Positions 52,655 through 60,724 of a stretch of 64,000 nucleotides of DNA are shown one piece after another. Made by a program: the position numbers and the translations under genes. The notes below the pieces were generated by a model, which did not search any database, was not told the DNA's origin, and saw only the letters and a program-made list of their open reading frames with translations. Origin of the DNA: Sphingobacteriales bacterium (GTDB taxonomy: Bacteria; Bacteroidota; Bacteroidia; Chitinophagales; Chitinophagaceae); NCBI GenBank assembly GCA_012270485.1, contig JAAXIF010000098.1, forward strand, positions 1 through 64,000, written 5' to 3'. The stretch's first letter is position 1; the number at the start of each line of letters is the position of its first letter.

Positions 52655-53626
52655 TTAATTGTTAGATGCCGCATACATACGCTCAATCAAAGCAATTGTA
52701 CGTACACTTTCTTTTGGATCAACATAATAGGGTTCTCCATATTGTAAGGTACGAAGCATTGAATGATATACCTGCGCCAATGACTTTTGTGGATCTGTTG
52801 ATGCTGAGATAATGGGACTTTCTATTTCTTGGTATACTATTTCATTCAAATAAGTACCCCCAATTTTCACAGTTCCCTTTTCCGCAATTATGGTAACAGA
52901 ACCCTCCATATTTTTTTGATAGGCATTGGTTGAAAACTGAATCGTACCAATGATATCTTTTTCAAATCGTAGCAATACAGCCCCTTCATCTTCCAGTAAT
53001 TCTGTTTGAGGATGATTTGCGTTGTGCATCATGACAGACAGTTCTTTCACTTCACCAAAATACCAAAGTAACAAATCTATAAAATGACTAAACTGCGTAA
53101 ATAACACTCCTCCGTCGAGCATTTTATTTCCATGCCATGGGTGTTCGTAGTAAGTAACATCTCTATGCCAAAAACAACTTACTTGAACACTGAATATTTT
53201 ACCAAGCTTACCCGTTTGAATAGCCTGATAAACAGCTTGTACCGGATCATTGAACCTATTTTGCAGTACTGTAAATAAATATTGCTTTGATTGGATGGCT
53301 GTTTCAACTACCGCTAAAGCATCTTGTTCAGTTAAAGCAAGGGGCTTTTCTACCAACACGTGATAGCCTGACTGTAAACATAGTTTAGCTTGAGAGGCAT
53401 GTAATCCATTAGGCGTACAGATGACAATAATATCAATGGCTAACCTTGCTGACAATAATGTTTCAAGGGAGGAGAAAAAAACCGTATCAGACCTATTGAT
53501 CCATGACGTTTCCCGATCAGGATCCGAATCGCAAATGGCTACTAAAGTTCCTATAGTATCAATCTGGAGCAGATGTTTTTTGGCAATCTGTCCACACCCT
53601 ACTATAGCGAACTTTATTTTTTCCAT
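52655..53626 (-). CDS. Gfo/Idh/MocA-family oxidoreductase (WbpB-like)
   Basis: The 323-residue protein has the Rossmann start MEKIKFAIVGCGQIAKKHLL and the catalytic-type lysine in GYHVLVEKPLALTEQDA. A C-terminal substrate domain follows (MLDGGVLFTQFSHFIDLLLW). It probably oxidises a UDP-sugar, working with the downstream acyltransferase. I chose ATG 53626 because it leaves a 1-bp gap to the nucleotidyltransferase and the longer frame would overlap it. Confidence 0.82.
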   Translation of the reverse strand: MEKIKFAIVGCGQIAKKHLLQIDTIGTLVAICDSDPDRETSWINRSDTVFFSSLETLLSARLAIDIIVICTPNGLHASQAKLCLQSGYHVLVEKPLALTEQDALAVVETAIQSKQYLFTVLQNRFNDPVQAVYQAIQTGKLGKIFSVQVSCFWHRDVTYYEHPWHGNKMLDGGVLFTQFSHFIDLLLWYFGEVKELSVMMHNANHPQTELLEDEGAVLLRFEKDIIGTIQFSTNAYQKNMEGSVTIIAEKGTVKIGGTYLNEIVYQEIESPIISASTDPQKSLAQVYHSMLRTLQYGEPYYVDPKESVRTIALIERMYAASNN

Positions 53627-53627
53627 G

Positions 53628-54353
53628 TTATGAGAAAATTTGTTCTGCTTTACTAATACTTTCCGGCTTACCCACATCTACCAATACGGCACCTGTATGA
53701 TCATACCCAAGAATAGTATGTTTCTCGCAGAGATCAAGATAAACATCTACCATTGAGAATTTTCCGTTACGCTCCATTAGTTTTAATAGTAACGGATCTA
53801 TGATATGAATTCCGCTAAAAGCCATTTCTTTTAAATTTGGAATTGTTGTTGAGATACTAGCAGGTTTCTCTTCACCTGTTTGCACGTTACGCCAACCTCT
53901 TAAACATAGTGTTGTATCAAACAAAAAATAACGAGAAGTTTTTCTTTCACTAATTGCAAGTGTAGCAAGTGGCTTAGAAGATTGATGTGCATCTATCATT
54001 GCGCCCATATCCATAGATGTGAGTATATCTACATTCATTAAAACAAAAGGAGATACTCCTTCAAAATACCATCCGGCTTTTTTTAAGCCGCCACCTGTTT
54101 CTAAAACCTCATCAGTTTCATCAGAAATGGTAATCTTGCTTCCCCATCCGTTATTCTTTTGAACAGCATCCCTGATCTGATCCGCAAAATGATGCACATT
54201 CACCAATACTTCAGAGATACGAAATTGTTGCAGGTATTCAATATTTCGTTGCAATAAACTTTTACCATTCACCACCGCCAATGCTTTGGGGTGATGATCT
54301 GTCCAGGGTTTTAAACGTGTACCCAGTCCGGCTGCCAGTATCATTGCTTTCAT
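53628..54353 (-). CDS. murU: MurU-like sugar-1-phosphate nucleotidyltransferase
   Basis: The 241-residue protein has the nucleotidyltransferase start MKAMILAAGLGTRLKPWTDH with HPKALAVVNGKSLLQRNIEY, FVLMNVDILT and FSGIHIIDP. In Pseudomonas, MurU makes UDP-MurNAc from MurNAc-1-phosphate produced by AmgK during wall recycling. The gene directly upstream (7-bp gap) encodes an AmgK-like kinase domain, which supports this role; without that context it could be another NDP-sugar enzyme. Confidence 0.8.
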   Translation of the reverse strand: MKAMILAAGLGTRLKPWTDHHPKALAVVNGKSLLQRNIEYLQQFRISEVLVNVHHFADQIRDAVQKNNGWGSKITISDETDEVLETGGGLKKAGWYFEGVSPFVLMNVDILTSMDMGAMIDAHQSSKPLATLAISERKTSRYFLFDTTLCLRGWRNVQTGEEKPASISTTIPNLKEMAFSGIHIIDPLLLKLMERNGKFSMVDVYLDLCEKHTILGYDHTGAVLVDVGKPESISKAEQIFS

Positions 54354-54360
54354 AAGCTGC

Positions 54361-55800
54361 TTATTTAACCCAGTTCTCCCGATTGGTATGTTGTAACTGT
54401 ACTTTCACTTTGTATTTATTCCTGAGGTGCCTGGCCGTTTGTTCAGCAGCATACACACTTCTATGTTGCCCACCGGTACAGCCGAAATTAATCATAAGGT
54501 GTTTGAAATCTCTTTTTAAATAATCTTCTACTGTAATATCAATCAGATCCCATACACTATTCAGGAATTCATTCATCTTAGTACGTTGTTCTAAAAAGTC
54601 CTGAACCGGTTTATCCAATCCACTTAACTTTTTATACTCATCAAATCTTCCAGGGTTGAGGATACCACGCATATCAAATACAAAGCCACCTCCATTATCA
54701 CTTTCATCAGTAGGAATTCCTTTTTTATAACTGAAACTGCTGATCTGTATCACCAAGGGCGTTTGTTCATTGGCTTGTGGAGGTTCGAAACGTACAACCA
54801 TTTCATCAGCTACCACTAATTTCAATACCCGATCAAATTCAGGCGTGATGATGCCGATACGCTTGTGTTCAATAAAAAATTTCAGATTGCGCAACGCCAA
54901 AGGAATGCTGGCTAAAAAGTGTGCTTTTCTTTCAAATAATCCGCGAAAACCATAAGCACCCATGACTTGTAATAAGCGGATCAATACATAGCCATTGTAC
55001 TGACTTACAAATGTGATACGATCAACCGGCTCTTTTAATAGTTGATCAATCTGATCCATATAATAATCCAACAAACTATTCTTCCACTCCTCGCTTAGTT
55101 CTGCTTTCGCCTGCCAGAGTAAAGAAGCCACATCATATTGTAAAGCACCTTTCATTCCACCCTGAAAATCGATAAAACTCACTTCACCATCTTTTACAAT
55201 GATATTTCTGCTCTGAAAATCTCGGAACATAAAATACTTGTATTGTGTATGGGTGAGGTAAGTGCTCAATGCTTCAAAATCATCCAACATAGCTTGTTTA
55301 TCGTAGGGAAGCTGAAGTGTATCAAGGAAGTAATATTTGAAATACAATAGATCACTCAAAATGGCTTGCTTACCAAACTCTTTGGCAGTAATACACCAGT
55401 TATAATCCAGCCCTTGATCTCCCTTGATTTGAATTTGTGCCAGTGCAGATAAACTTTTCTGAAATAACTGATAGGGGATTTCCGTATGCCCATGTTTTTC
55501 CAGTTGATTCAATAAGGATTCTGTACCCAGATCTTCTTGTATATAAATAGTATTGTCTTCATTGACACCTAATATTTCAGGAACAGGCAAACCCGCTTTT
55601 TTGAAATGTCTACTAAACTGGATAAAGGTGTTGGTTTCCTTTTGATTACTATTATAGGTGGCAATATAACTTTCATCAGCTGTATAAATTCTAAAATACA
55701 CCCTATCACTACCACTCTGAGGTAGTTTCTCGATACGCTCAGCTATTTGATTTTTTAAAGAAGAAAAAAGATTGTGGATACCTTGTATCACCGCTTCCAT
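54361..55800 (-). CDS. AmgK-like sugar kinase fused to a RapZ C-terminal domain
   Basis: The 479-residue protein has two parts. Residues 1-330 are an aminoglycoside-phosphotransferase-fold kinase with KLPQSGSDRVYFRIY, the catalytic FRDFQSRNIIV and the metal-binding VSFIDFQGG, like AmgK, the MurNAc/GlcNAc anomeric kinase. Residues ~345-479 are a RapZ C-terminal domain with FVFDMRGILNPGR and FGCTGGQHRSVYAAEQTARH; in E. coli this domain senses glucosamine 6-phosphate. I chose ATG 55800; the longer frame begins in a heptamer repeat. It is paired with murU. Confidence 0.85.
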   Translation of the reverse strand: MEAVIQGIHNLFSSLKNQIAERIEKLPQSGSDRVYFRIYTADESYIATYNSNQKETNTFIQFSRHFKKAGLPVPEILGVNEDNTIYIQEDLGTESLLNQLEKHGHTEIPYQLFQKSLSALAQIQIKGDQGLDYNWCITAKEFGKQAILSDLLYFKYYFLDTLQLPYDKQAMLDDFEALSTYLTHTQYKYFMFRDFQSRNIIVKDGEVSFIDFQGGMKGALQYDVASLLWQAKAELSEEWKNSLLDYYMDQIDQLLKEPVDRITFVSQYNGYVLIRLLQVMGAYGFRGLFERKAHFLASIPLALRNLKFFIEHKRIGIITPEFDRVLKLVVADEMVVRFEPPQANEQTPLVIQISSFSYKKGIPTDESDNGGGFVFDMRGILNPGRFDEYKKLSGLDKPVQDFLEQRTKMNEFLNSVWDLIDITVEDYLKRDFKHLMINFGCTGGQHRSVYAAEQTARHLRNKYKVKVQLQHTNRENWVK

Positions 55801-55823
55801 GTTGACATTGATTTGTGGCGAAA

Positions 55824-55860
55824 ATAGTGAATAGTCCATGGTCTATGGTTGATAACCATT
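55824..55860. repeat. Heptamer-repeat locus N
   Basis: Units ATAGTGA, ATAGTCC, ATGGTCT, ATGGTTG, ATAACCA run in 7-bp register between the permease stop and the kinase-fusion start; ATGGTT pairs with AACCAT. Confidence 0.7.
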
Positions 55861-55866
55861 GGATTA

Positions 55867-57276
55867 TTATTTTTTTCTCGAAAGATAATAGACAGGGAGT
55901 CCAACTAAGGTGATGAGTATCCCTAAAACAGAATGAATAACCTGTGTTTGTCCATGCTGATAATGACTGATATCATTCACCAAAGTAACGACCAGAAAAA
56001 AAGCAGTGAATATGACAAAGACCGCCGGTACAAAAGGATAGCCCCATACTTTATACACCCTTTTTTCTTCTTTCATTTTCTTTCTTAACAGAAAAACACC
56101 TAAAGCGCTCATGCCATAAAAAAACCAACTCACAAAAATGAGAATATCTGTAAGCATGTCAAATGAACCACTGATGATCAAACAAATAGTCCATGCCGCA
56201 TTGAGCCAAAGTGCATTACCTGGTGTCTTGTACCGAGGTTGTACTTTACCGGCCCAAGCAAATAACTTGTTGTTATCAGCCATGGCAAATGTTACCCTTG
56301 ATGTGGCGAGGATATTGGCATTCGTAGTTCCCAAAACAAAAAGCATTACCATAAGTGTAATCAGTACACCGCCTATACTTCCCCAAGCAATATTGGCTGC
56401 ATCTGAAGCAATGAATGAAGAAGCTGCTATTTGTTGAACAGGCATCAGGTATACAAAAGCTAAGTTCACCAATACATAAACGATGATACAAAAGCTTAAT
56501 CCCAAGAATAAACTTTGCGGAATATTTTTTTGCGGCTCTTTGATTTCACCGGCTACAAAAGATATATTGTTCCATCCATCATAAGCCCAGAAAGCTCCTG
56601 CCAACGCAGCCATATAAGCACTCAACATCATCCAATCGGTGGGCACATGTGTTGTGCCTTGTAAAATATTGGATACATCTCCTTTGCCTGAGAAAAAAAT
56701 ACCACCGATCAACAATAGAATGGCTGCAGCTTTCAAAGCAGTAAGAATACGTTGTACCCTTCCGCCATATTGAACACTGCGATAACTGATGGCAGTAAAT
56801 ATGACGATCACTAGAATGGTCAAAAATTTAACACCCAGGTTTTGCAGAGGAAAAAAAGTTCCGATATAAGGAATGACCAAGCTAAAAGATTGTTCAGTTG
56901 CAGTATTGAGTCGAGGCAATTCAATGAGGTATCCAGTATACTGTGAGAACACATAGGCAATCGAAGCATTACCAGCTGTGTTAAAAACAGCAAATGCAGC
57001 CCAGCCATAAATAAACGCAAATCCGTTACCATACATTTTTTGAAAGAAGACATATTGTCCACCCGTTTCGGGGAACATGGCTGCTACTTCCGCATTGGAC
57101 AATGCTCCGAATAATGTAATGATACCTGCTACTACCCAAACACTCAACAATAAAATAGGTGATTGCAACTGAGCGACCATCAAAGAGGGCTTCATAAAAA
57201 TACCCGACCCAATGACGCCACCCACCACGATGGCAATAGCAGTATTTCTATTCAGTTGACGGAGCAGGGTGGGCAT
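55867..57276 (-). CDS. APC-family amino-acid permease
   Basis: The 469-residue protein has 12 predicted helices and APC motifs: VVGGVIGSGIFMKPSLMVAQ in helix 1, GIITLFGALSNAEVAAMFPE in helix 2 and FWAYDGWNNISFVAGEIKEP in helix 6. The resemblance is to amino-acid antiporters of the LAT-like branch. The substrate cannot be read. It reads in the same direction as the kinase fusion downstream of it, with locus N between; heptamer locus O lies just upstream. Confidence 0.9.
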   Translation of the reverse strand: MPTLLRQLNRNTAIAIVVGGVIGSGIFMKPSLMVAQLQSPILLLSVWVVAGIITLFGALSNAEVAAMFPETGGQYVFFQKMYGNGFAFIYGWAAFAVFNTAGNASIAYVFSQYTGYLIELPRLNTATEQSFSLVIPYIGTFFPLQNLGVKFLTILVIVIFTAISYRSVQYGGRVQRILTALKAAAILLLIGGIFFSGKGDVSNILQGTTHVPTDWMMLSAYMAALAGAFWAYDGWNNISFVAGEIKEPQKNIPQSLFLGLSFCIIVYVLVNLAFVYLMPVQQIAASSFIASDAANIAWGSIGGVLITLMVMLFVLGTTNANILATSRVTFAMADNNKLFAWAGKVQPRYKTPGNALWLNAAWTICLIISGSFDMLTDILIFVSWFFYGMSALGVFLLRKKMKEEKRVYKVWGYPFVPAVFVIFTAFFLVVTLVNDISHYQHGQTQVIHSVLGILITLVGLPVYYLSRKK

Positions 57277-57302
57277 GGTTAAAGATAAGAGAGATTTTTG
57301 GA

Positions 57303-57418
57303 GAGTTGATAGTTGTTAGTTGACAGTTGACAAGGGTTCATGACTAATGGGGATGTCGTATAGTTCAACTATGAACTAATAGTCTTCTATAATCTGTCAA
57401 CTATCAACTGTCAACTCA
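57303..57418. repeat. Heptamer-repeat locus O
   Basis: The left arm (57304-57331) has units AGTTGAT, AGTTGTT, AGTTGAC, AGTTGAC. The right arm (57395-57415) has the inverted units CTGTCAA, CTATCAA, CTGTCAA. A second inner pair (TAGTTCA facing TGAACTA at about 57361-57378) is nested inside. It fills the gap upstream of the permease. Confidence 0.88.
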
Positions 57419-57420
57419 CA

Positions 57421-58482
57421 TCAAAACAACCGCCCCTGCTCCCCAGGCCGCCTAAATCTTGTCGCATCGAGCTCCCATCGCTCCGCGTTGAGTTGATAGA
57501 GTTTATTGTACTTGATAAATTGTTGTCTTACCATATCTGCAATCGGACCTTCGCCACGCATTCTCACACCATAGCGACTATCATTCACTTGTCCACCATG
57601 ACCATTTTGAATTAGGTGCCAGACTTTATCGGCCCTATCGGGAAAATTTTTATAGAGCCAATCATGAAAAATCAGTTTGATGGCTCCATTCAGGCGAATA
57701 AAAGTATAAGCACTGAATACAGCACCATGTTCACTGGCTGCTTTCATGATACGTTGCATTTCATGATCATTCAAACCGGGTATCATCGGACCTAACATTA
57801 CTCCCATTCTTACACCTGCAGAACTTAATTCTTTGATCACTCGTAATCTTTGCTTAGCCGTTGTTGTTCTGGGTTCCATGGCCCGGCGCAAGTCTTCATC
57901 AAAAGAAGTGATACTCACCAATATGCTTACTAGATTTTTCTTCGCCATTTCCTGTAGCAGATCTTTATCGCGTAGAATACCTGCATTCTTGGTAATCATT
58001 CCCACCGGTTGATTGAATTCATTACATACTTCTAATAATTGTCGCGTTAACCTGAATTTTTTCTCTGCCGGCTGGTAGCAATCTGTATTACCACTCAAAC
58101 TAATGGGTACAGGCTCCCAGTTTTTGTGCATCAAAAATTTACGCAGTAATTGTGGTGCATTTTTTTTGACGATGATCTTTCGCTCAAAATCCAATCCGGC
58201 ACTATAACCCCAATATTCATGTGCATTTCGCGCATAACAATAAATACAACCATGCTCACAACCCTGATATGGATTCATACTGTACCACATACCTACATCC
58301 GGACTCTCCACTTTATTCACAATACTTTTTGCTTGGTCTTCCAGATACACAGTTTCTTCATTGGGTTCTGTCCAATCGTCAATCGCTTCTATATGTTCCC
58401 TAACCCTTTCGTTTTTTAAAAACCGATTACGCGGATTGAATTGTGCGCCACGCCCTTTTAGATAGGATGATTCCTCTTCCAT
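57421..58482 (-). CDS. PA0069-family radical SAM protein (SplB-related)
   Basis: The 353-residue protein has the radical SAM cluster motif in YQGCEHGCIYCYARNAHEYW (CxxxCxxC), followed by LSGNTDCYQPAEKKFRLTR and LGPMIPGLNDHEM. This matches the PA0069 group of SplB-related radical SAM proteins. Spore photoproduct lyase repairs a UV-made thymine dimer; whether this group repairs DNA is unknown. The location beside DNA-damage tolerance genes is suggestive only. Confidence 0.85.
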   Translation of the reverse strand: MEEESSYLKGRGAQFNPRNRFLKNERVREHIEAIDDWTEPNEETVYLEDQAKSIVNKVESPDVGMWYSMNPYQGCEHGCIYCYARNAHEYWGYSAGLDFERKIIVKKNAPQLLRKFLMHKNWEPVPISLSGNTDCYQPAEKKFRLTRQLLEVCNEFNQPVGMITKNAGILRDKDLLQEMAKKNLVSILVSITSFDEDLRRAMEPRTTTAKQRLRVIKELSSAGVRMGVMLGPMIPGLNDHEMQRIMKAASEHGAVFSAYTFIRLNGAIKLIFHDWLYKNFPDRADKVWHLIQNGHGGQVNDSRYGVRMRGEGPIADMVRQQFIKYNKLYQLNAERWELDATRFRRPGEQGRLF

Positions 58483-58535
58483 AACTTTTCTTTCTTCGCT
58501 TATGATGCGATTGTTAATATCAAATTAATCAGCAC

Positions 58536-59141
58536 TTACCAATCAAAAAGTGAACTTTGTTCAATGGTTTGTTTGTGCCCAAGCAGCTTGAATCGTTGTA
58601 TGACTTCATACTTTTTTGCATCCATCTGTTTTCTCATCAGTAATACATGATTCGCCATGAATTTGCCTGTAAACTGAGTATTACTGTATTCCAACCATCC
58701 TTTCTCATATTGCCAAGGCAATAGTTTTCTGGCAATGGTCATATGCGGATCCATGATAAAATGCGGCTTGTGCTCTTTATCGGTTTTGATCATCGGTTGC
58801 AAGGGTCGCAATGACTTCACCAATTCAATGATGGTATTTTTTGTTTTTACCTGAATAAAAATGGTATGTGTTGGGAAACTGCCAAAGTCACTCAGCTCTA
58901 CCATAAAAGGATCTGCAGCTGCAATGATGCGCTCTAACCTGGGTATCCACCTCGTTTCTGCCATCGTGTATTGCAAACAACTCAGTAAAGTGATATGAGG
59001 TTTGGAATAAACAGCAGTGGGACAGTCATAGCTTTCCGAAAAGTGTTTTTTCAATTGCAGTATCTGTTGCTGCAAAGCCTCATGGGGTTCCAGTACCAAT
59101 AGGTATTCAGAAAAATGATGACCATTCAAAGAAGTAAACAT
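58536..59141 (-). CDS. 2H phosphoesterase-like (LigT/2'-5' RNA ligase) protein
   Basis: The protein of about 201 residues carries two HxT motifs, KPHITLLSC and DPHMTIARK, spaced as in 2H phosphoesterases, so catalysis on cyclic phosphodiester or 2'-5' links is likely; the substrate is unknown. I chose ATG 59141 (MFTSLNGHHFSEYLL); the longer frame begins at a TTG inside heptamer locus P. It lies downstream of a related gene lacking the motifs. Confidence 0.78.
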   Translation of the reverse strand: MFTSLNGHHFSEYLLVLEPHEALQQQILQLKKHFSESYDCPTAVYSKPHITLLSCLQYTMAETRWIPRLERIIAAADPFMVELSDFGSFPTHTIFIQVKTKNTIIELVKSLRPLQPMIKTDKEHKPHFIMDPHMTIARKLLPWQYEKGWLEYSNTQFTGKFMANHVLLMRKQMDAKKYEVIQRFKLLGHKQTIEQSSLFDW

Positions 59142-59151
59142 AGCGGGTATA

Positions 59152-59186
59152 AGTTTCAAGCATCAAGAAACAAGGATCAAGAGATA
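59152..59186. repeat. Heptamer-repeat locus P
   Basis: Units AGTTTCA, AGCATCA, AGAAACA, AGGATCA, AGAGATA run in 7-bp register between two same-strand 2H-like genes. TTTC faces GAAA within the array; no separate arm. Confidence 0.7.
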
Positions 59187-59194
59187 TATCTTTA

Positions 59195-59788
59195 TTAAGC
59201 AGGTTGTAGATGAAATACGTTGATCTGTCTGCCTTTTTCCTGTTCGTGATTGTATCTGACGAGTAAGAGTTCTTTTACTTCGAAAGAAAGATCTGTCTTA
59301 CGAGTAGCATATTCAGCTTCCAATTCTCCAAATACATGATCAGCTACTTTTCCCGTTAATGGCAAATAAGGATGCGTGTATCGTTTTACCGGCGGACAAT
59401 CATAACTTCTTACATACTGATCTATCACTTGCAGAGCCGTCGCTAGTTCCTGAAAAGGTTCTTGCTCTTGTACACGCAGGTAAATTTGTTTGGACGATAA
59501 AGCACCAAACCCAGCCATACTCACCCGAAAGCTTTGTTGTAAGCTGATGATGCGATGCATCCATCGGATAAGGGTGGGCTCCATTTCTTCTCTGGCCATA
59601 AACTGTGCTACCATAATACCTGTGGGTTGAGGTAGCAAAGCGGTTTGATACCTTCTTACCAGATATTGTTGTTCGGCATGAATGCCTGCCCCTGTGACTG
59701 TATCGGGATATGCCATCAACTGATAACTATTCAATAAAGTGCCTGGAGCGGCTGTCCATCTTTCGCTGATTACAGTATGTATTTCCAT
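59195..59788 (-). CDS. Degenerate 2H phosphoesterase-like protein
   Basis: The protein of about 197 residues aligns in layout with its neighbour (58536-59141): matched spacing of strands, the SYDCP segment and the FMVELSDFG/FRVSMAGFG stretch. Both HxT motifs are lost: PTGIMVAQF and THPYLPLTG occupy their places, with only a His left in the second. It may be a non-catalytic partner. The start chosen is ATG 59788; a TTG two codons upstream is possible. It is divergent from the umuD-like gene across a 70-bp gap. Confidence 0.6.
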   Translation of the reverse strand: MEIHTVISERWTAAPGTLLNSYQLMAYPDTVTGAGIHAEQQYLVRRYQTALLPQPTGIMVAQFMAREEMEPTLIRWMHRIISLQQSFRVSMAGFGALSSKQIYLRVQEQEPFQELATALQVIDQYVRSYDCPPVKRYTHPYLPLTGKVADHVFGELEAEYATRKTDLSFEVKELLLVRYNHEQEKGRQINVFHLQPA

Positions 59789-59812
59789 AAACAAAATTTT
59801 ACCGTGTCAATT

Positions 59813-59847
59813 ATTTTAGCATAAATTTACTAAAATATTTAGCTAAA
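59813..59847. promoter_or_regulatory. TTTAG/CTAAA operator between 2H and umuD-like genes
   Basis: ATTTTAG (59813-59819) and CTAAAAT (59830-59836) are perfect inverted copies with a 10-bp spacer; the palindrome TTTAGCTAAA follows at 59838-59847. The cluster lies in the shared divergent promoter region, so one repressor could control both sides. The repressor is unknown. Confidence 0.5.
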
Positions 59848-59861
59848 CAAAATTTATTTAT

Positions 59862-60293
59862 ATGGATGGGGAACAGTGGTACGGAGCTGCCTACAAAGGC
59901 TCCAAACAATACAGTCAGTGGGAAGTTCCCACTGCCAACGCCACCGGTTTTGGTGCCGCTGCAGATGATTATATGGAAAGAGGCATTGACCTCAATGAAC
60001 AACTCATCCGCAACAAACCGGCTACCTTTTTTTTCCGCATGAATAGCGAAGCCATGACAGGCACCGGTATTTATCCCGGTGATATCTTGATCGTAGACAG
60101 AAGTATCCGCAATGCCAATGGCCGTGTAATCGTAGCCATTCTCAATGGTGAATTGCTGGTTCGAAGATTTCAAGATGCCTTCAACAAAAAAAGATTACTC
60201 GCCGAAAACAAAAAGTTCGGAGATATTGAATTGGATCCGTATGGAAGTTTCGCGGTGTGGGGAGTGGTACTTTATAATATTCATACTATATAA
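59862..60293 (+). CDS. umuD: UmuD-like protein lacking catalytic Ser and Lys
   Basis: The 143-residue protein aligns without gaps to E. coli UmuD over the core (AAADDYMERGIDLNEQLIRN, then GDILIVDRSI). Canonical UmuD cleaves itself at Cys24-Gly25 using Ser60 and Lys97 to become UmuD', the active partner of UmuC. Here the corresponding residues are Thr28-Gly29, Ala64 (in RMNSEAMTG) and Arg101 (in GELLVRRFQ). Self-cleavage therefore appears impossible. It may act as a constant UmuC partner. Its stop codon abuts the left terminal repeat of the DUF559 cassette. Confidence 0.88.
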   Translation: MDGEQWYGAAYKGSKQYSQWEVPTANATGFGAAADDYMERGIDLNEQLIRNKPATFFFRMNSEAMTGTGIYPGDILIVDRSIRNANGRVIVAILNGELLVRRFQDAFNKKRLLAENKKFGDIELDPYGSFAVWGVVLYNIHTI

Positions 60294-60724
60294 CCCCCTT
60301 TCCCCCTGCCCCCTGAAGGGGGGTATAAGTGAGCTAGTATGAAAAAGACGATGTATTATGATGCTGGGCCTATTGCATTTCAGCGGGCGAAGGAGCTACG
60401 TAAGCAACTTACGGATGCTGAAGTCATTTTATGGAATCGGTTGAAGCAAAATTTACTGGGTTGTAAATTCAGAAGACAACATCCCCTCGCAGGCTATATT
60501 GCTGACTTCTATTGTCACCAACATCGATTGGTAATTGAAGTAGATGGTTCTATTCATAATAGACCAGACAGAAAGGAATATGATCAAGAACGCGATGCAG
60601 AACTCCGAAGTTTACAACTTACTATATTAAGATTTACGAATCATGAGGTCTTACATAACACAGACCAAGTCATCAAAACCATTTTAAAATACATAAAATC
60701 CCCCCTTTAGGGGGCTAGGGGGCT
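60294..60724. mobile_element. DUF559 endonuclease cassette with terminal inverted repeats
   Basis: The left end (60294-60324, G/C runs ending in CCCCCTGAAGGGGGG) and right end (60700-60724, CCCCCCTTTAGGGGGCTAGG) are inverted copies of each other. Each also forms its own hairpin. Between them lies only the DUF559 gene. The 431-bp unit starts directly after the umuD stop and ends directly before the umuC ATG, so it seems inserted at the gene junction. No transposase is present. Confidence 0.7.
60339..60710 (+). CDS. DUF559 Vsr-like endonuclease domain protein
   Basis: The 123-residue protein is a DUF559 (PD-(D/E)XK, Vsr-like) nuclease with ELRKQLTDAEVILWNRLKQN, LLGCKFRRQHPLAGYIADFY and the active-site-like LVIEVDGSIH. 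Family members are common as short stand-alone genes; their role is unknown. The stop codon TAG lies within the right terminal repeat. It sits between umuD and umuC, on the same strand. Confidence 0.85.
   Translation: MKKTMYYDAGPIAFQRAKELRKQLTDAEVILWNRLKQNLLGCKFRRQHPLAGYIADFYCHQHRLVIEVDGSIHNRPDRKEYDQERDAELRSLQLTILRFTNHEVLHNTDQVIKTILKYIKSPL

Noticed and set aside
55801-55839. 13-residue extension of the AmgK-RapZ fusion
   Set aside because: The upstream ATG lies in a heptamer array; the ATG at 55800 gives a sensible start.
59862-60293. LexA repressor
   Set aside because: There is no N-terminal helix-turn-helix and the protein pairs with umuC, so it is UmuD-like.
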